Position numbers and translations under genes: made by a program. 64,000 bases of DNA from assembly GCA_963668605.1 (NCBI GenBank), contig OY764903.1, forward strand, positions 6,510,001 through 6,574,000, written 5' to 3'. Shown here one piece after another: positions 56,028 through 64,000 of this stretch; within the stretch, counting starts at the first letter, position 1; every line of letters starts with the position of its first letter. Source of the DNA: G963668605 sp963668605 (GTDB lineage Bacteria; Acidobacteriota; Terriglobia; Bryobacterales; Bryobacteraceae). The notes beneath the pieces are model-generated. The model did not search any database. It was not told the DNA's origin and worked only from the letters and a program-made list of their open reading frames with translations.

Positions 56028-56043
56028 TTACTAACGCTAGCAA
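56028..56043. promoter_or_regulatory. LacI-type half-conserved palindrome
   Basis: TTACTAACGCTAGCAA: imperfect symmetry about CG with the TA-N-CG-N-TA core of the other sites, 12 bp after the receptor stop and before the decayed propeller gene, mirroring the operator at the intact propeller gene. Confidence 0.4.
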
Positions 56044-56074
56044 ATGATGAGAAGTTCGGATTCCATGGAGCATC

Positions 56075-56310
56075 GTGACTGCTGTGCAGCACACAGAAGG
56101 CTTTGTTTCGATAGCGCAGGCGCTGGGCCAGTCGCTTGGCAGTCGGCTGGACGGTGCAGGTTCTTTGAGAGCAAGACGGGGGCGTCGGCCAAGGCGACGG
56201 ACTGGGCCGGTCTTCGGCGGCGGCCCCTCGCAAACCGGTTTCTCGAACGACCCTGGTGCCGGCCAGAGAAAACTCGCCTGGCGGTTTCCCATCGGTCACA
56301 CTGGGAAAGA
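56075..56310 (+). pseudogene. Remnant of a PQQ-like propeller gene
   Basis: In frame with 56075 the DNA reads GPVFGGGPSQTGFSNDPGAG followed by QRKLAWRFPIGH. It aligns residue for residue with the intact propeller protein (WPLFHANAAQDGYTADPGPS then EGKLAWRFPIGH). The preceding TDW block is one frame off, so a frameshift lies just upstream; beyond the GH the similarity ends. Only about 40 codons survive. Confidence 0.78.
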
Positions 56311-56361
56311 ATCTACGTCGCTTCGCCGGGAATCATGTCTATGCCATTAAGTGAGGAACTC

Positions 56362-57123
56362 ATGCCAAACGAAAAAGTAGTGACCTCCGTCCAGGGAGGC
56401 GTCGCCGAACTACAGCTCAACAAGCCGGCAAAGCTCAACGCTCTCGACGAGGAGATGCTTCTTGCGATCGAGCAGTGGTTCGGAATCTGGGAAGCCGAAT
56501 CCTCGGTTTCGGTTGTGCTGCTGGGTTCGGCCAGCGACCGTGCGTTCTGCGTAGGAGCGGACATTGAGGTGCTGTCACGCCACACGCCGCAGTCTATGCA
56601 GGCGTGGGAGTTACTTGGGAACCGGGTACTCGACAGGATTCAGGATTCGCCGCTCGTGTCCATCGCCGCGATTTCCGGCTACGCATTTGGAGGAGGACTG
56701 ACCCTTGCCGCCGCGTGCGACTTCCGCGTCGCATCGGAAGACTCGATGTTTGGGCAACCCGAGATTGATCTCGATTGGGTGCCGGGATGGGGAGGCGTTG
56801 CGCGCCTTGCCCGATTAATCGGTGTGGGACGGGCGAAGGATCTGTGTATGACGGGCAGGCGTGTTCCGGCGCAGTACGCTCAATCGGTGGGGCTGGTTGA
56901 CCGGCTTGCGCAAAAGCCGGGACTGCGGGAAAGCGCGGCATGTTTCGCTCGCGAGCTTGCCGGTAAGGAAACGCAGGCGCTGCGCGGCATCAAAGCCCTC
57001 GCCGCGGCAGGCAGCACGGGGGTGGCGGCGCACCGCTTCGATGCGCTGCTCAATTCGTCTCTGTTGCACAACGAGAAGGCGCAGGCGGCCATCGCGGGTT
57101 TTCTGGAGAGGAGCAAACGGTGA
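56362..57123 (+). CDS. Enoyl-CoA hydratase/isomerase (crotonase family)
   Basis: 253 aa. ATG at 56362 has GAGGA six bases upstream; the two earlier ATGs (56335, 56341) lack a ribosome site. Crotonase motifs: ELQLNKPAKLNALDEEM, FCVGADIEVLS (first oxyanion-hole loop), AAISGYAFGGGLTLAAACDF (second loop), MFGQPEIDLDWVPGWGGVAR, ARELAGKE. The gene ends in a 4-bp GTGA overlap with the CoA-transferase. Together they suggest beta-oxidation-like degradation of a side chain or ring-cleavage product. Confidence 0.9.
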   Translation: MPNEKVVTSVQGGVAELQLNKPAKLNALDEEMLLAIEQWFGIWEAESSVSVVLLGSASDRAFCVGADIEVLSRHTPQSMQAWELLGNRVLDRIQDSPLVSIAAISGYAFGGGLTLAAACDFRVASEDSMFGQPEIDLDWVPGWGGVARLARLIGVGRAKDLCMTGRRVPAQYAQSVGLVDRLAQKPGLRESAACFARELAGKETQALRGIKALAAAGSTGVAAHRFDALLNSSLLHNEKAQAAIAGFLERSKR

Positions 57124-58628
57124 AGAGCAAGATCATCGCCCTCGGTGATGTGGCTGGACTGATACCCGACGGGGCCACCGTTTCCGTGGGCGGAGCATGG
57201 ATGCTGGTGCCCGATGGTGTGCTCGCGGCTGTCGGTGAAGCATTCCTGAGAACGGGCCATCCCAGGAACCTTGGTGCCATCTTCCTGCTGTGTCCGGGCG
57301 GCACTCCGGATCAACCGGGCATTGAGCACCTCGCGCACGAAGGCCTGCTCCGCTGTGTGGTCGGCGGATCGTTCCCGAATCTGCCGGATAGCGGCCTTCG
57401 CAAGCTGATTCGCGAGAACCGCCTGCAGGCGTACAATCTGCCGGCGGGCATGATTGCGTCGTGGTGCCGCGAGATCGCCGCGGGCCGTCCGGGCGCGCTC
57501 AGCACATCCGGCATTCAGACGTTTGTCGATCCGCGGCTGGAAGGCGGCCGCATGAATGGAGCGGCCGTCACCGATATCCTCCAGGTCGTTGAACTGGGCG
57601 GCCAGGAGTGCCTGTTCCTGCCTAGCGGGCCCGTGGATGTCTCGCTGATCCGGGCGACCGCCGCCGACGAGGCCGGCAACTTGAGCATGGATCGTGAGCC
57701 CGCCACGCTTACCGCTTTCGTGCAGGCCGCCGCTGCGCGCGCCAGCGGGGGCAGGGTCATCGCGCAGGTGCAGGAAGTCGTTCCGGCCGGCACTTTGCAC
57801 CCGCATAGCGTGAAAGTTCCCGGAACGCTTGTGGATCATGTGGTGGTCGTTCCCGAGCCGTTGCAGGCCGCGGGCATCCGTTATGATGCCTCGCTTTGCG
57901 GTGAAGCGTGCCCGCCGCTCGTTCCGGCATTGCCCGATCCGGCGGAGCGATGGGTAGCCCAGCGCGCCCTACGCGAAGTTCGCGACGGCGATGCGATCGT
58001 GCTCGGCTACGGAATATCGGCCTTCGTCCCGCATCTGCTGCTCGAGACAGGCCGCCTTTCGGATGTGTCTTTCGCCATCGAGCAAGGATCCATCGGCGGC
58101 CTGCCGCTAACCGGATTCGGATTCGGATCGAGCGCCAATCCGCTCGCCATCCTCGACGCCGCCAGCCAGTTCGATCTGTTTCAGGGCGGCTGTTACGACC
58201 TGGCAATGCTCTCGTTCCTGCAAGTCGACCCACAGGGCCGAGTCAACGTTCACTCTCTCGATGCGCGCCCGAACCTTTCCAGCGGGGTCGGTGGGTTTAT
58301 CGATATCGCGGCGAATGCGAAGCGGCTGATCTTCCTTGGGTATTTCACCGCCGGGGGGCTCGACCTAGACGTTAGTGGACCCGAGTTGCGCATCCGGCGC
58401 GAGGGGAAGATGCGCAAGTTCGTCCGACGGCTGGATCATGTCAGCTTCGATCCCTCCTACTCGCGCGCCCGGGAGGTGCTCTACATCACCGAGCGCGCCA
58501 CCTTCCGATGGAGCGACGGCGTGCTCGCGTTGCACGACGTCGCGCCTAGCGTAGATGTAAACAGGGATGTGCTTGGCCAAATGGACTTCGAGCCGGCGCT
58601 GAGAATGGCCGAAAGCGAGGTCGTGTGA
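57120..58628 (+). CDS. Fused acyl-CoA:acetate/3-ketoacid CoA-transferase
   Basis: 502 aa with alpha and beta halves in one chain. The alpha half has the glycine-rich start ATVSVGGAWMLVPDG, LAHEGLLRCVVGGSFPN and YNLPAGMIASWCREIAAGRPG; the beta half has GDAIVLGYGISAFVPHLL and FAIEQGSIGGLP, whose Glu is the expected catalytic carboxylate. GTG start overlapping the preceding stop; its own stop overlaps the next GTG in the same way, so three genes are translationally coupled. Confidence 0.9.
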   Translation: MKSKIIALGDVAGLIPDGATVSVGGAWMLVPDGVLAAVGEAFLRTGHPRNLGAIFLLCPGGTPDQPGIEHLAHEGLLRCVVGGSFPNLPDSGLRKLIRENRLQAYNLPAGMIASWCREIAAGRPGALSTSGIQTFVDPRLEGGRMNGAAVTDILQVVELGGQECLFLPSGPVDVSLIRATAADEAGNLSMDREPATLTAFVQAAAARASGGRVIAQVQEVVPAGTLHPHSVKVPGTLVDHVVVVPEPLQAAGIRYDASLCGEACPPLVPALPDPAERWVAQRALREVRDGDAIVLGYGISAFVPHLLLETGRLSDVSFAIEQGSIGGLPLTGFGFGSSANPLAILDAASQFDLFQGGCYDLAMLSFLQVDPQGRVNVHSLDARPNLSSGVGGFIDIAANAKRLIFLGYFTAGGLDLDVSGPELRIRREGKMRKFVRRLDHVSFDPSYSRAREVLYITERATFRWSDGVLALHDVAPSVDVNRDVLGQMDFEPALRMAESEVV

Positions 58629-59110
58629 TCCCGATAGCGTTGTTGCCGGCGGCAGCGGCGGTCAGTTGGGCGCCGCATGAGACCGGAAAGCCGATTTCCG
58701 CCCAGGCGGTCCGGGCCAGCGAAACGGAAGCGCTGTACGTCTGCCGCGCCCAGTTGCCCGGCGGCGCGCACCCCGGAGTCACAACGGGCGGCCCGTGCCT
58801 GGCGCCGCAAAGAGGCGCGGCGGAATCGTTCGAGAATTACGCCTGGCACGTGGGCGATTGGGATCGCGCTATCGTAACCGGTAAGGGGGGCGCAGCCGCG
58901 AACTGTACGCTTGCCGAGCCGCCATCGGGGCGGTCTCGGGCGAGCGGATCGTTCGAATTGCTGGTTGCGAAACAGGAGGATAAGCAGCAAATATGTCTTT
59001 GCGTCACATCAACCGCCGCAAGTTTTTGTCCGCCACCGCCACAGGCGGAGCGGCACGTTGCTTCGCCGCCCCAGCTTCCAAGGGCCGTCCGAACGTCCTG
59101 TTCCTCATGA
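58625..59110 (+). CDS. DM9/DUF3421-repeat protein, C-terminus uncertain
   Basis: Up to 161 aa. VSWAPHETGKPISAQAVRAS, EALYVCRAQLPGGAHPGVTT and GSFELLVAK follow the DM9 (DUF3421) repeat pattern (W..xxG.iPxxAVxAG..xxxLYVCRAxxxGxxxPGK ... YEVLV), known mainly from insect and other animal proteins and some bacteria, where it binds mannose-type sugars. GTG start in a GTGA overlap with the CoA-transferase stop. The last 40 codons overlap the sulfatase gene in another frame and look non-coding (SFCPPPPQAERH), so the true end has probably been lost by a frameshift near 58970. Confidence 0.65.
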   Translation: MIPIALLPAAAAVSWAPHETGKPISAQAVRASETEALYVCRAQLPGGAHPGVTTGGPCLAPQRGAAESFENYAWHVGDWDRAIVTGKGGAAANCTLAEPPSGRSRASGSFELLVAKQEDKQQICLCVTSTAASFCPPPPQAERHVASPPQLPRAVRTSCSS

Positions 59111-60588
59111 CGGACGAGCAGCATCACCGCTCGCTTTCGATCACCGGAAATCCTTACATCCAAACCCCGAACATGGACCGGATCGCGCGCGAGGGCGTGC
59201 TGTTTACCAATGCCACTTGCGTGACGCCCTTCTGCTCGCCTTCCCGGGCCACAATAATCACCGGAGTCTATCCGCATCGGCACGGGATCGTGCAGAATGT
59301 GCCGGACCACGACCCAGTATGGGACCCTAGCCAGCGGCTGCCGCGCGAAATGCCGCCGTTACCGAAGCCACGGGCGGGCGACCGCGTCCAGTTGCCCCTT
59401 GCGCCGGACGCGTTTCCCACCACTGAGATGACCTTGCACAGCCGTGGCTACGCGACTGCTCTCCGTGGCAAGTGGCACCTGGGAGAGCGCGGCGATTTCC
59501 CGTGCTACGAGAGCTTTTGTTACGCATCGAAAACTCCGGAGGGGTATCCGGACTTCCTGGAAAAGCACCTTCCCGCATCCCAATTCGCCAAGGAAAACGA
59601 ATCCGGACAGGACCTCGGGAGACCAGTGGAGAAGATCCCCGCGATTCGTGCGGCGTGGAGAGCACTCCAGGAGGCCGGTGGTGCCAATGCGACCATCGGG
59701 CGCACCGTCGTCCCGGCCGAACTGCTGCCTGAAACACAGATCACCAACCAGGTTGTGGAATTGTTGGAGCGCTTCCGTGATCGCAACTTCATGATCACAG
59801 CTTCCTGGCACCCCCCTCACCCCCTGTGGGTGATCCCGGATCCGTACTACTCGATGGTGAAGCGCGAGAGAATCGGGCTGGCCGGCAGCACCAGTCTCGA
59901 ACCGTGGGATGCAAGAGGTCCGAGTAAACGGCTCGGCGACCTTGCAGGGGAAGAGGGCATCCGCGAATACGCTGCGATCTACCATGGCATGGTCAAGTAC
60001 ATCGACGACCAGGTCGGACGCATTCTGAAAAGGCTGGACGATCTAGGTCTCGCCGATAACACACTCGTCGTTCTCACTTCCGACCACGGCGACATGGTTG
60101 GCGCTCACGGATGCATCGGCAAGAGTGTTTTCAGCTTCTTCGATGACCTGGTGAGAATTCCCCTCTGCATGCGATTCCCGGGAAGAATCAAACGGGGGAC
60201 GTTCGTGCGAAATCCGGTAAGCCAGATCGATTACATGCCGACGATTCTCGATTACATGGGAATGCCCCATCCGGAGAACATCCACGGGCGCTCGATGCGG
60301 CCGCTGATCGAGGGGCGGAAAACGGAGTGGCGCGACTACGCGTTTTGCCAGCGCGGAGCCGGCGCGCGGATGATTCGAACGGATCGGTATAAGTACGTGT
60401 TTTCTAACAGCCCGCGCGTGGTAGCCCTCTACGATCTGGGAAGCGACCCTGACGAGGACCGCAACCTGGCGCGAGTCTCCGCGTACGCATCCACCGTGAG
60501 AACAATGCACAACCGGCTCATGGAGGTCATGGCGCGAGACGGTGACCCACTGATCCAACGCTTCCCGAAGGATCCGATTGAGGCATAA
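58993..60588 (+). CDS. Sulfatase, Tat-exported
   Basis: 531 aa. Tat signal HINRRKFLSATATGG, RPNVLFLMTDEQHHRSLS, PFCSPSRATIITGVY (formylglycine site), LRGKWHLGERG, SWHPPHPLWVIPD, VLTSDHGDMVGAHGCIGKS, and a C-terminal LYDLGSDPDEDRNLARV. AGGAGG lies 13 bp before the ATG. Slightly long for the family, with an insertion (about residues 115-135, rich in Pro and Arg) before the GKWH motif. Confidence 0.93.
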   Translation: MSLRHINRRKFLSATATGGAARCFAAPASKGRPNVLFLMTDEQHHRSLSITGNPYIQTPNMDRIAREGVLFTNATCVTPFCSPSRATIITGVYPHRHGIVQNVPDHDPVWDPSQRLPREMPPLPKPRAGDRVQLPLAPDAFPTTEMTLHSRGYATALRGKWHLGERGDFPCYESFCYASKTPEGYPDFLEKHLPASQFAKENESGQDLGRPVEKIPAIRAAWRALQEAGGANATIGRTVVPAELLPETQITNQVVELLERFRDRNFMITASWHPPHPLWVIPDPYYSMVKRERIGLAGSTSLEPWDARGPSKRLGDLAGEEGIREYAAIYHGMVKYIDDQVGRILKRLDDLGLADNTLVVLTSDHGDMVGAHGCIGKSVFSFFDDLVRIPLCMRFPGRIKRGTFVRNPVSQIDYMPTILDYMGMPHPENIHGRSMRPLIEGRKTEWRDYAFCQRGAGARMIRTDRYKYVFSNSPRVVALYDLGSDPDEDRNLARVSAYASTVRTMHNRLMEVMARDGDPLIQRFPKDPIEA

Positions 60589-60598
60589 GGACAATCTC

Positions 60599-62020
60599 AT
60601 GATTCCCAATAGACGCGAATTCCTGGGCACGCTGGCCGCCCTACCGGCATACGGCAGGACGCATCAGCGGCCGAACTTCATTATCATTCTGGCGGACGAT
60701 TTAGGCTACGGCGACCTGGGCTGCTACGGCTCGCGGACTATCCGTACGCCCAACCTGGACAAGATGGCGCAACAGGGAGTGCGGTTCACGAGTTTCTACG
60801 CGGGCGCGCCACTTTGCAGCCCCACGCGCGCCTCGTTGTTGACAGGTAGGTATCCGGTGCGGGCGGGCGTGCCGAACGTGCTGTTCCCGACCGAGAAGAC
60901 GGGTCTGCCGCCGGAAGAGATCACCTTCGCGGAGTTGTTGAAGCCCCTGGGATACGCCACGGGGTGCGTAGGCAAGTGGCACTTGGGACACCTGCCGCCC
61001 TTTCGCGCTCAGCGCCAGGGCTTCGATTTCTTCTATGGCCTGCCGTACGCGAACGACTCGATTCAGTTGCGGCCCGGCGAGACCCCGCCCCCCGGCGCGC
61101 CGGTGTTCACGCCGGACCCGCTTCCTCTGATGGAGAACGACACCGTGCTCGAAGCGCCGGTGGACCAGCACACGCTTACGGCGCGGTACACGGCGCGCGC
61201 GCTGCGCTTCATCCGCGAGTCGAAGGACCGGCCGTTTGCCCTGTACCTGGCGCACACCGCTCCGCACACGCCTTTGTATGCCGCGGTTGAGCGGGAAGGC
61301 AAATCGGCAGCGGGCCTCTACGGGGATTGCGTCGAGGAGATTGACTGGAGCACGGGACAGGTTCTCGATACGCTCCGGGAACTGGATCTGGACAGCAATA
61401 CGATGGTGTGGTTCATGTCAGACAATGGGCCGGGTGGTTCGGACAAAGACCCGCGCATGGGCGGAGGCTCCGCCGGACCGCTTCGCGGCCGTAAGGGGAC
61501 TACGTGGGAGGGAGGCATGCGCGAGCCTTCCATCGCGTGGTGGCCGGGTCAAATCGCGCCGCGAAGGGAGATTCCCGATATTGCGTCTACCATGGATGTG
61601 TTTCCCACGATTGCCGGATTGGCGGGGGCCCGGCTGCCGGGCGACCGCGTAATTGATGGCAGTTCCCTGAGCGGTCTGCTCACCTCGCGCGGGCCGCGCC
61701 CCGCCAGGGATCGCTTGTTCTGTTACTATTTCGGGGCGCAACTGCAGGCCGTCCGCCAGGGCCGCTGGAAGCTTTTCCTTCAGATTACGGACTATCCCGA
61801 GCGCCCGCCCTCCCTCTGGTACAAAGACGAGCGGATATTCCGGCGTCATTACCGGCTTATGCCGGAGCCGCAGTTGTACGATCTGGACGCGGACGTCGCT
61901 GAGAAGAACGATGTCGCCTCCAAACATCCGGACGTCGTCCGGCGGCTTACAGCATTGGCCCACAAGTTCGATGCGGCGCTACAGCGGGACAAGCAGGCTC
62001 TGTTCTATGCGAACTCCTGA
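60599..62020 (+). CDS. Arylsulfatase, Tat-like signal
   Basis: 473 aa. Short signal PNRREFLGTLAALPA, RPNFIIILADDLGYGDLGCYG, PLCSPTRASLLTGRY, CVGKWHLGHLP, YLAHTAPHTPLYA, WFMSDNGPGG, GRKGTTWEGGMREPSIAWWP. Closest in style to arylsulfatase A / cerebroside-sulfatase types. ATG at 60599 has AAGGA seven bases upstream and follows the preceding sulfatase by 10 bp, so the two are co-transcribed. Confidence 0.93.
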   Translation: MIPNRREFLGTLAALPAYGRTHQRPNFIIILADDLGYGDLGCYGSRTIRTPNLDKMAQQGVRFTSFYAGAPLCSPTRASLLTGRYPVRAGVPNVLFPTEKTGLPPEEITFAELLKPLGYATGCVGKWHLGHLPPFRAQRQGFDFFYGLPYANDSIQLRPGETPPPGAPVFTPDPLPLMENDTVLEAPVDQHTLTARYTARALRFIRESKDRPFALYLAHTAPHTPLYAAVEREGKSAAGLYGDCVEEIDWSTGQVLDTLRELDLDSNTMVWFMSDNGPGGSDKDPRMGGGSAGPLRGRKGTTWEGGMREPSIAWWPGQIAPRREIPDIASTMDVFPTIAGLAGARLPGDRVIDGSSLSGLLTSRGPRPARDRLFCYYFGAQLQAVRQGRWKLFLQITDYPERPPSLWYKDERIFRRHYRLMPEPQLYDLDADVAEKNDVASKHPDVVRRLTALAHKFDAALQRDKQALFYANS

Positions 62021-62124
62021 AACTCCGGCGAGTTTTGTGTGCGGCACGCTTACGTACTTTACTGTGATCGCTACCTATATGCATTCGAGTAGTTCAAATG
62101 AACGGAGAAGTATGGAGGTACCAA

Positions 62125-63636
62125 TTGTCTAACCAATCTTTAAACCAGCAGATTGCTCAACGGTTGCCGTTGCAGCCAACACAGTACAACATGCTCATCG
62201 GTGGAAAATGGGTTGAGGCACAGAGCGGTGAACGCTTTCATCGCGAGAGCCCGGCTCACGACGTGCCGGTAGGAGATTATCCACTGGCCAGTGTGGCGGA
62301 TGTGGATCTGGCGGTGGATGCGGCGCGTCGCGCATTCGATGAAGGTCCCTGGCCGCGGATGAGCGGCGCCGAGCGGGCGCGCGTCATTCTTCGGGTAGCA
62401 GACCTTATCCGCCGGAATAAGGCCGATCTCGCATACATAGAGACCCTCGAGAGCGGCAAACCGATCCGGCAGGCTCGTGACGAAATGGAATGGGCCGCCG
62501 GAATTTGGGATTACGCGGCTACGCTTGCGCGACACGTTTACGGTGACACGCATAACTCCCTGGGCGAGTCCACTCTGGGTATGGTGTTCCGTGATCCCAT
62601 CGGAGTTGTGGGCATGATCACCCCCTGGAATTTTCCGCTGTTGATCATCAGCCAGAAGTTGCCTTTTGCTCTCGCGGTGGGCTGTACGGCGGTGGTTAAA
62701 CCGAGCGAACTGACTCCCGGTACGACCCTGAAGTTGGGAGAACTTATCGAGGAAGCCGGCATTCCTCAAGGGGTGGTCAATATCATATCGGGATACGGAG
62801 ATCCCGCCGGAGCACGGCTTGCGGAACACCCTGCTGTAGATATGATTTCGTTCACCGGTTCCACAGTCGTGGGCAAGCAGGTGATGTCGGCGGCAAGCAG
62901 CAACCTGAAGAAAGTGGGGCTGGAACTCGGCGGTAAAAATCCACAAATCATATTCGCCGATGCTGATCTCGAAGCCGCCTTGAGCGCCGCGGTTTTCGGA
63001 ATCTTCTTCAATATGGGGGAATGCTGCAACAGTGGTAGCCGTCTGCTGGTCGAGCGCCGGATCGCCCCCGATTTCCTGGAAGCTCTTGTCCAACGGTCCA
63101 GCAAGGTGGTTGTCGGCGATCCGCTTGAGGAAAGCACCCAGGTGGGGGCGATCATCAATGAAAAGCAGCTTTGCAAGATCGAAAGCTATGTTGACGCGGG
63201 GAAGCAGGATGGGGCGAACCTGAGGCTGGGCGGTGACAGGCTGAAAACCGGGCACGGCCGATTCTTTCAGGCTACCGTGTTTGGTGATGTGAAGCCGGAG
63301 ATGAGCATCGCCTGCGAGGAGATCTTCGGCCCGGTCCTTTCCGTGATACCGTTCGATACGCCGGAAGAAGCAGCACGGATCGCCAACAGCACCCAGTATG
63401 GCCTCTCCGCAGCCGTGTGGAGCCGGGATGTGGACCGGGCGTTTCAACTGAGCCGCAAAGTGCGGGCGGGTACGATCTGGATCAATACGTTTATGGAAGG
63501 CCACCCGGAGCTTTGCTTCGGCGGATACAGGCAGAGCGGCCTGGGCCGCGAACTTGGCCGTTTTGCGATTGATGAGTTCACTGAGTTGAAAACCGTTTTA
63601 ATGCACCTCGGCCCCGCTGCCTCATCGAACTGGTAG
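62125..63636 (+). CDS. NAD(P)-dependent aldehyde dehydrogenase
   Basis: About 503 aa. TTG at 62125 is preferred because GGAGG (62114-62118) lies six bases before it; an ATG at 62098 is in frame but lies upstream of that site. Motifs: GVVGMITPWNFPLLI (proton-relay Asn), ISFTGSTVVGKQV, GLELGGKNPQII (general-base Glu) and FNMGECCNSGSRLLV with the nucleophilic Cys. C-terminal ELKTVLMHLG. Probably oxidises a sugar- or side-chain-derived aldehyde. Confidence 0.92.
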   Translation: MSNQSLNQQIAQRLPLQPTQYNMLIGGKWVEAQSGERFHRESPAHDVPVGDYPLASVADVDLAVDAARRAFDEGPWPRMSGAERARVILRVADLIRRNKADLAYIETLESGKPIRQARDEMEWAAGIWDYAATLARHVYGDTHNSLGESTLGMVFRDPIGVVGMITPWNFPLLIISQKLPFALAVGCTAVVKPSELTPGTTLKLGELIEEAGIPQGVVNIISGYGDPAGARLAEHPAVDMISFTGSTVVGKQVMSAASSNLKKVGLELGGKNPQIIFADADLEAALSAAVFGIFFNMGECCNSGSRLLVERRIAPDFLEALVQRSSKVVVGDPLEESTQVGAIINEKQLCKIESYVDAGKQDGANLRLGGDRLKTGHGRFFQATVFGDVKPEMSIACEEIFGPVLSVIPFDTPEEAARIANSTQYGLSAAVWSRDVDRAFQLSRKVRAGTIWINTFMEGHPELCFGGYRQSGLGRELGRFAIDEFTELKTVLMHLGPAASSNW

Positions 63637-63666
63637 AGCGGACCTGAGAAAGAGAGGAACTACTTC

Positions 63667-64000
63667 ATGTCAGGCATTCTGTTTGCGGTCATCACCGTTC
63701 TGGCTTGGGGAACATGGCTCGCCCCATCACAGACCGTTCCCATGAAAGGCCAGCAGACGCGGACTTTTTACGTAACGCTGGCCGTCCTGGTCCTTGCCGT
63801 CTTGGTGGCGACGGCCAAGGGACTTGAGGCGCTTCGGCCTGAAGTCTTCTGGCCGCCGTTTGCCGGTGGCCTCATCTGGTCGTTGAGCGGCCTGTGCGCG
63901 TTCATCGGGACCAGCCGGTTGGGCATGGCGAAGGCTTTTGGCATCTGGGCTCCGCTCAACATCATCGTATCCATTCTGTGGGGCGTCATCCTGTTCGGTG
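63667..64000 (+). CDS. GRP-type sugar transporter (3' end outside window)
   Basis: The first 111 residues of a membrane protein: SGILFAVITVLAWGTWLAPS, FYVTLAVLVLAVLVATAKGL, PPFAGGLIWSLSGLCAFIGT, KAFGIWAPLNIIVSILWGVI. Four hydrophobic segments and the AWGTW and GGLIWSLSG blocks match the glucose/ribose porter (GlcU/RhaT-like) branch of the drug/metabolite transporter superfamily. AGAGAGGAA precedes the ATG. Likely the inner-membrane importer for the sugar released by the operon's sulfatases. Confidence 0.8.
   Translation, partial: MSGILFAVITVLAWGTWLAPSQTVPMKGQQTRTFYVTLAVLVLAVLVATAKGLEALRPEVFWPPFAGGLIWSLSGLCAFIGTSRLGMAKAFGIWAPLNIIVSILWGVILFG

Noticed and set aside
1..64000. CRISPR array or cas genes
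   Set aside because: No regularly spaced short direct repeats and no Cas-like frames were seen.

Overview
The window looks like a piece of an Acidobacteriota chromosome, most likely of the Bryobacterales/Solibacter type. The pointers are three very large TonB-dependent receptors with an N-terminal carboxypeptidase-regulatory domain, a VWFA-related domain fragment, many Tat-exported sulfatases and Gfo/Idh/MocA, ThuA and xylose-isomerase-like genes, high GC, and dispersed short operons. The taxon is inferred from gene content; no rRNA or core marker is present. The only RNA gene seen is a tRNA-Gln.

Layout. 1-6.8 kb: the end of a sulfatase gene, then three almost contiguous insertion sequences (two related IS4-type elements that touch each other, then an IS1634-type element). 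6.8-18.2 kb: a minus-strand catabolic operon, read from right to left as isomerase, ThuA protein, TonB receptor (split by an ISNCY-type element with a clean 16-bp target duplication), sulfatase, oligogalacturonate-lyase-like propeller and Gfo/Idh/MocA oxidoreductase. A divergent FadR-type GntR regulator at 18.3 kb faces it across three TGGTNNNACCA operators. 19-23.5 kb: a second isomerase and two sulfatases with a truncated isomerase fragment between them. 23.5-28 kb: a minus-strand operon of DegT-type aminotransferase, DUF6624, DUF4185 and SDR genes, ending in an internally deleted aldo/keto reductase. 28.5-39.5 kb: tRNA-Gln, an unrecognised 516-aa gene, IS630 nested in the target duplication of an IS5-type element, decayed genes, an intact sulfatase, another IS630 and a second IS1634-type element.

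39.6-56.3 kb: a LacI-controlled region. It holds a TonB receptor and a PQQ-like beta-propeller gene (minus strand), the LacI regulator, several fragments and two IS elements (an ISL3-type with an amber codon and an IS630), then a second, very similar TonB receptor (plus strand) followed by the wreck of a second propeller gene. LacI-type palindromes with a TA-N-CG-N-TA core lie at both promoters, at the regulator and at the wreck. 56.3-64 kb: a plus-strand operon of enoyl-CoA hydratase, CoA-transferase, a DM9/DUF3421 protein, two sulfatases, an aldehyde dehydrogenase and a GRP-type sugar transporter cut by the window edge.

The theme is uptake and desulfation of complex, probably sulfated, glycans or glycosides: outer-membrane receptors, seven Cys-type sulfatases, sugar isomerases and oxidoreductases. 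Heavy IS activity overlies it (ten element copies plus fragments), with at least ten truncated, deleted or interrupted genes. The region looks like an expanded accessory island in active decay.
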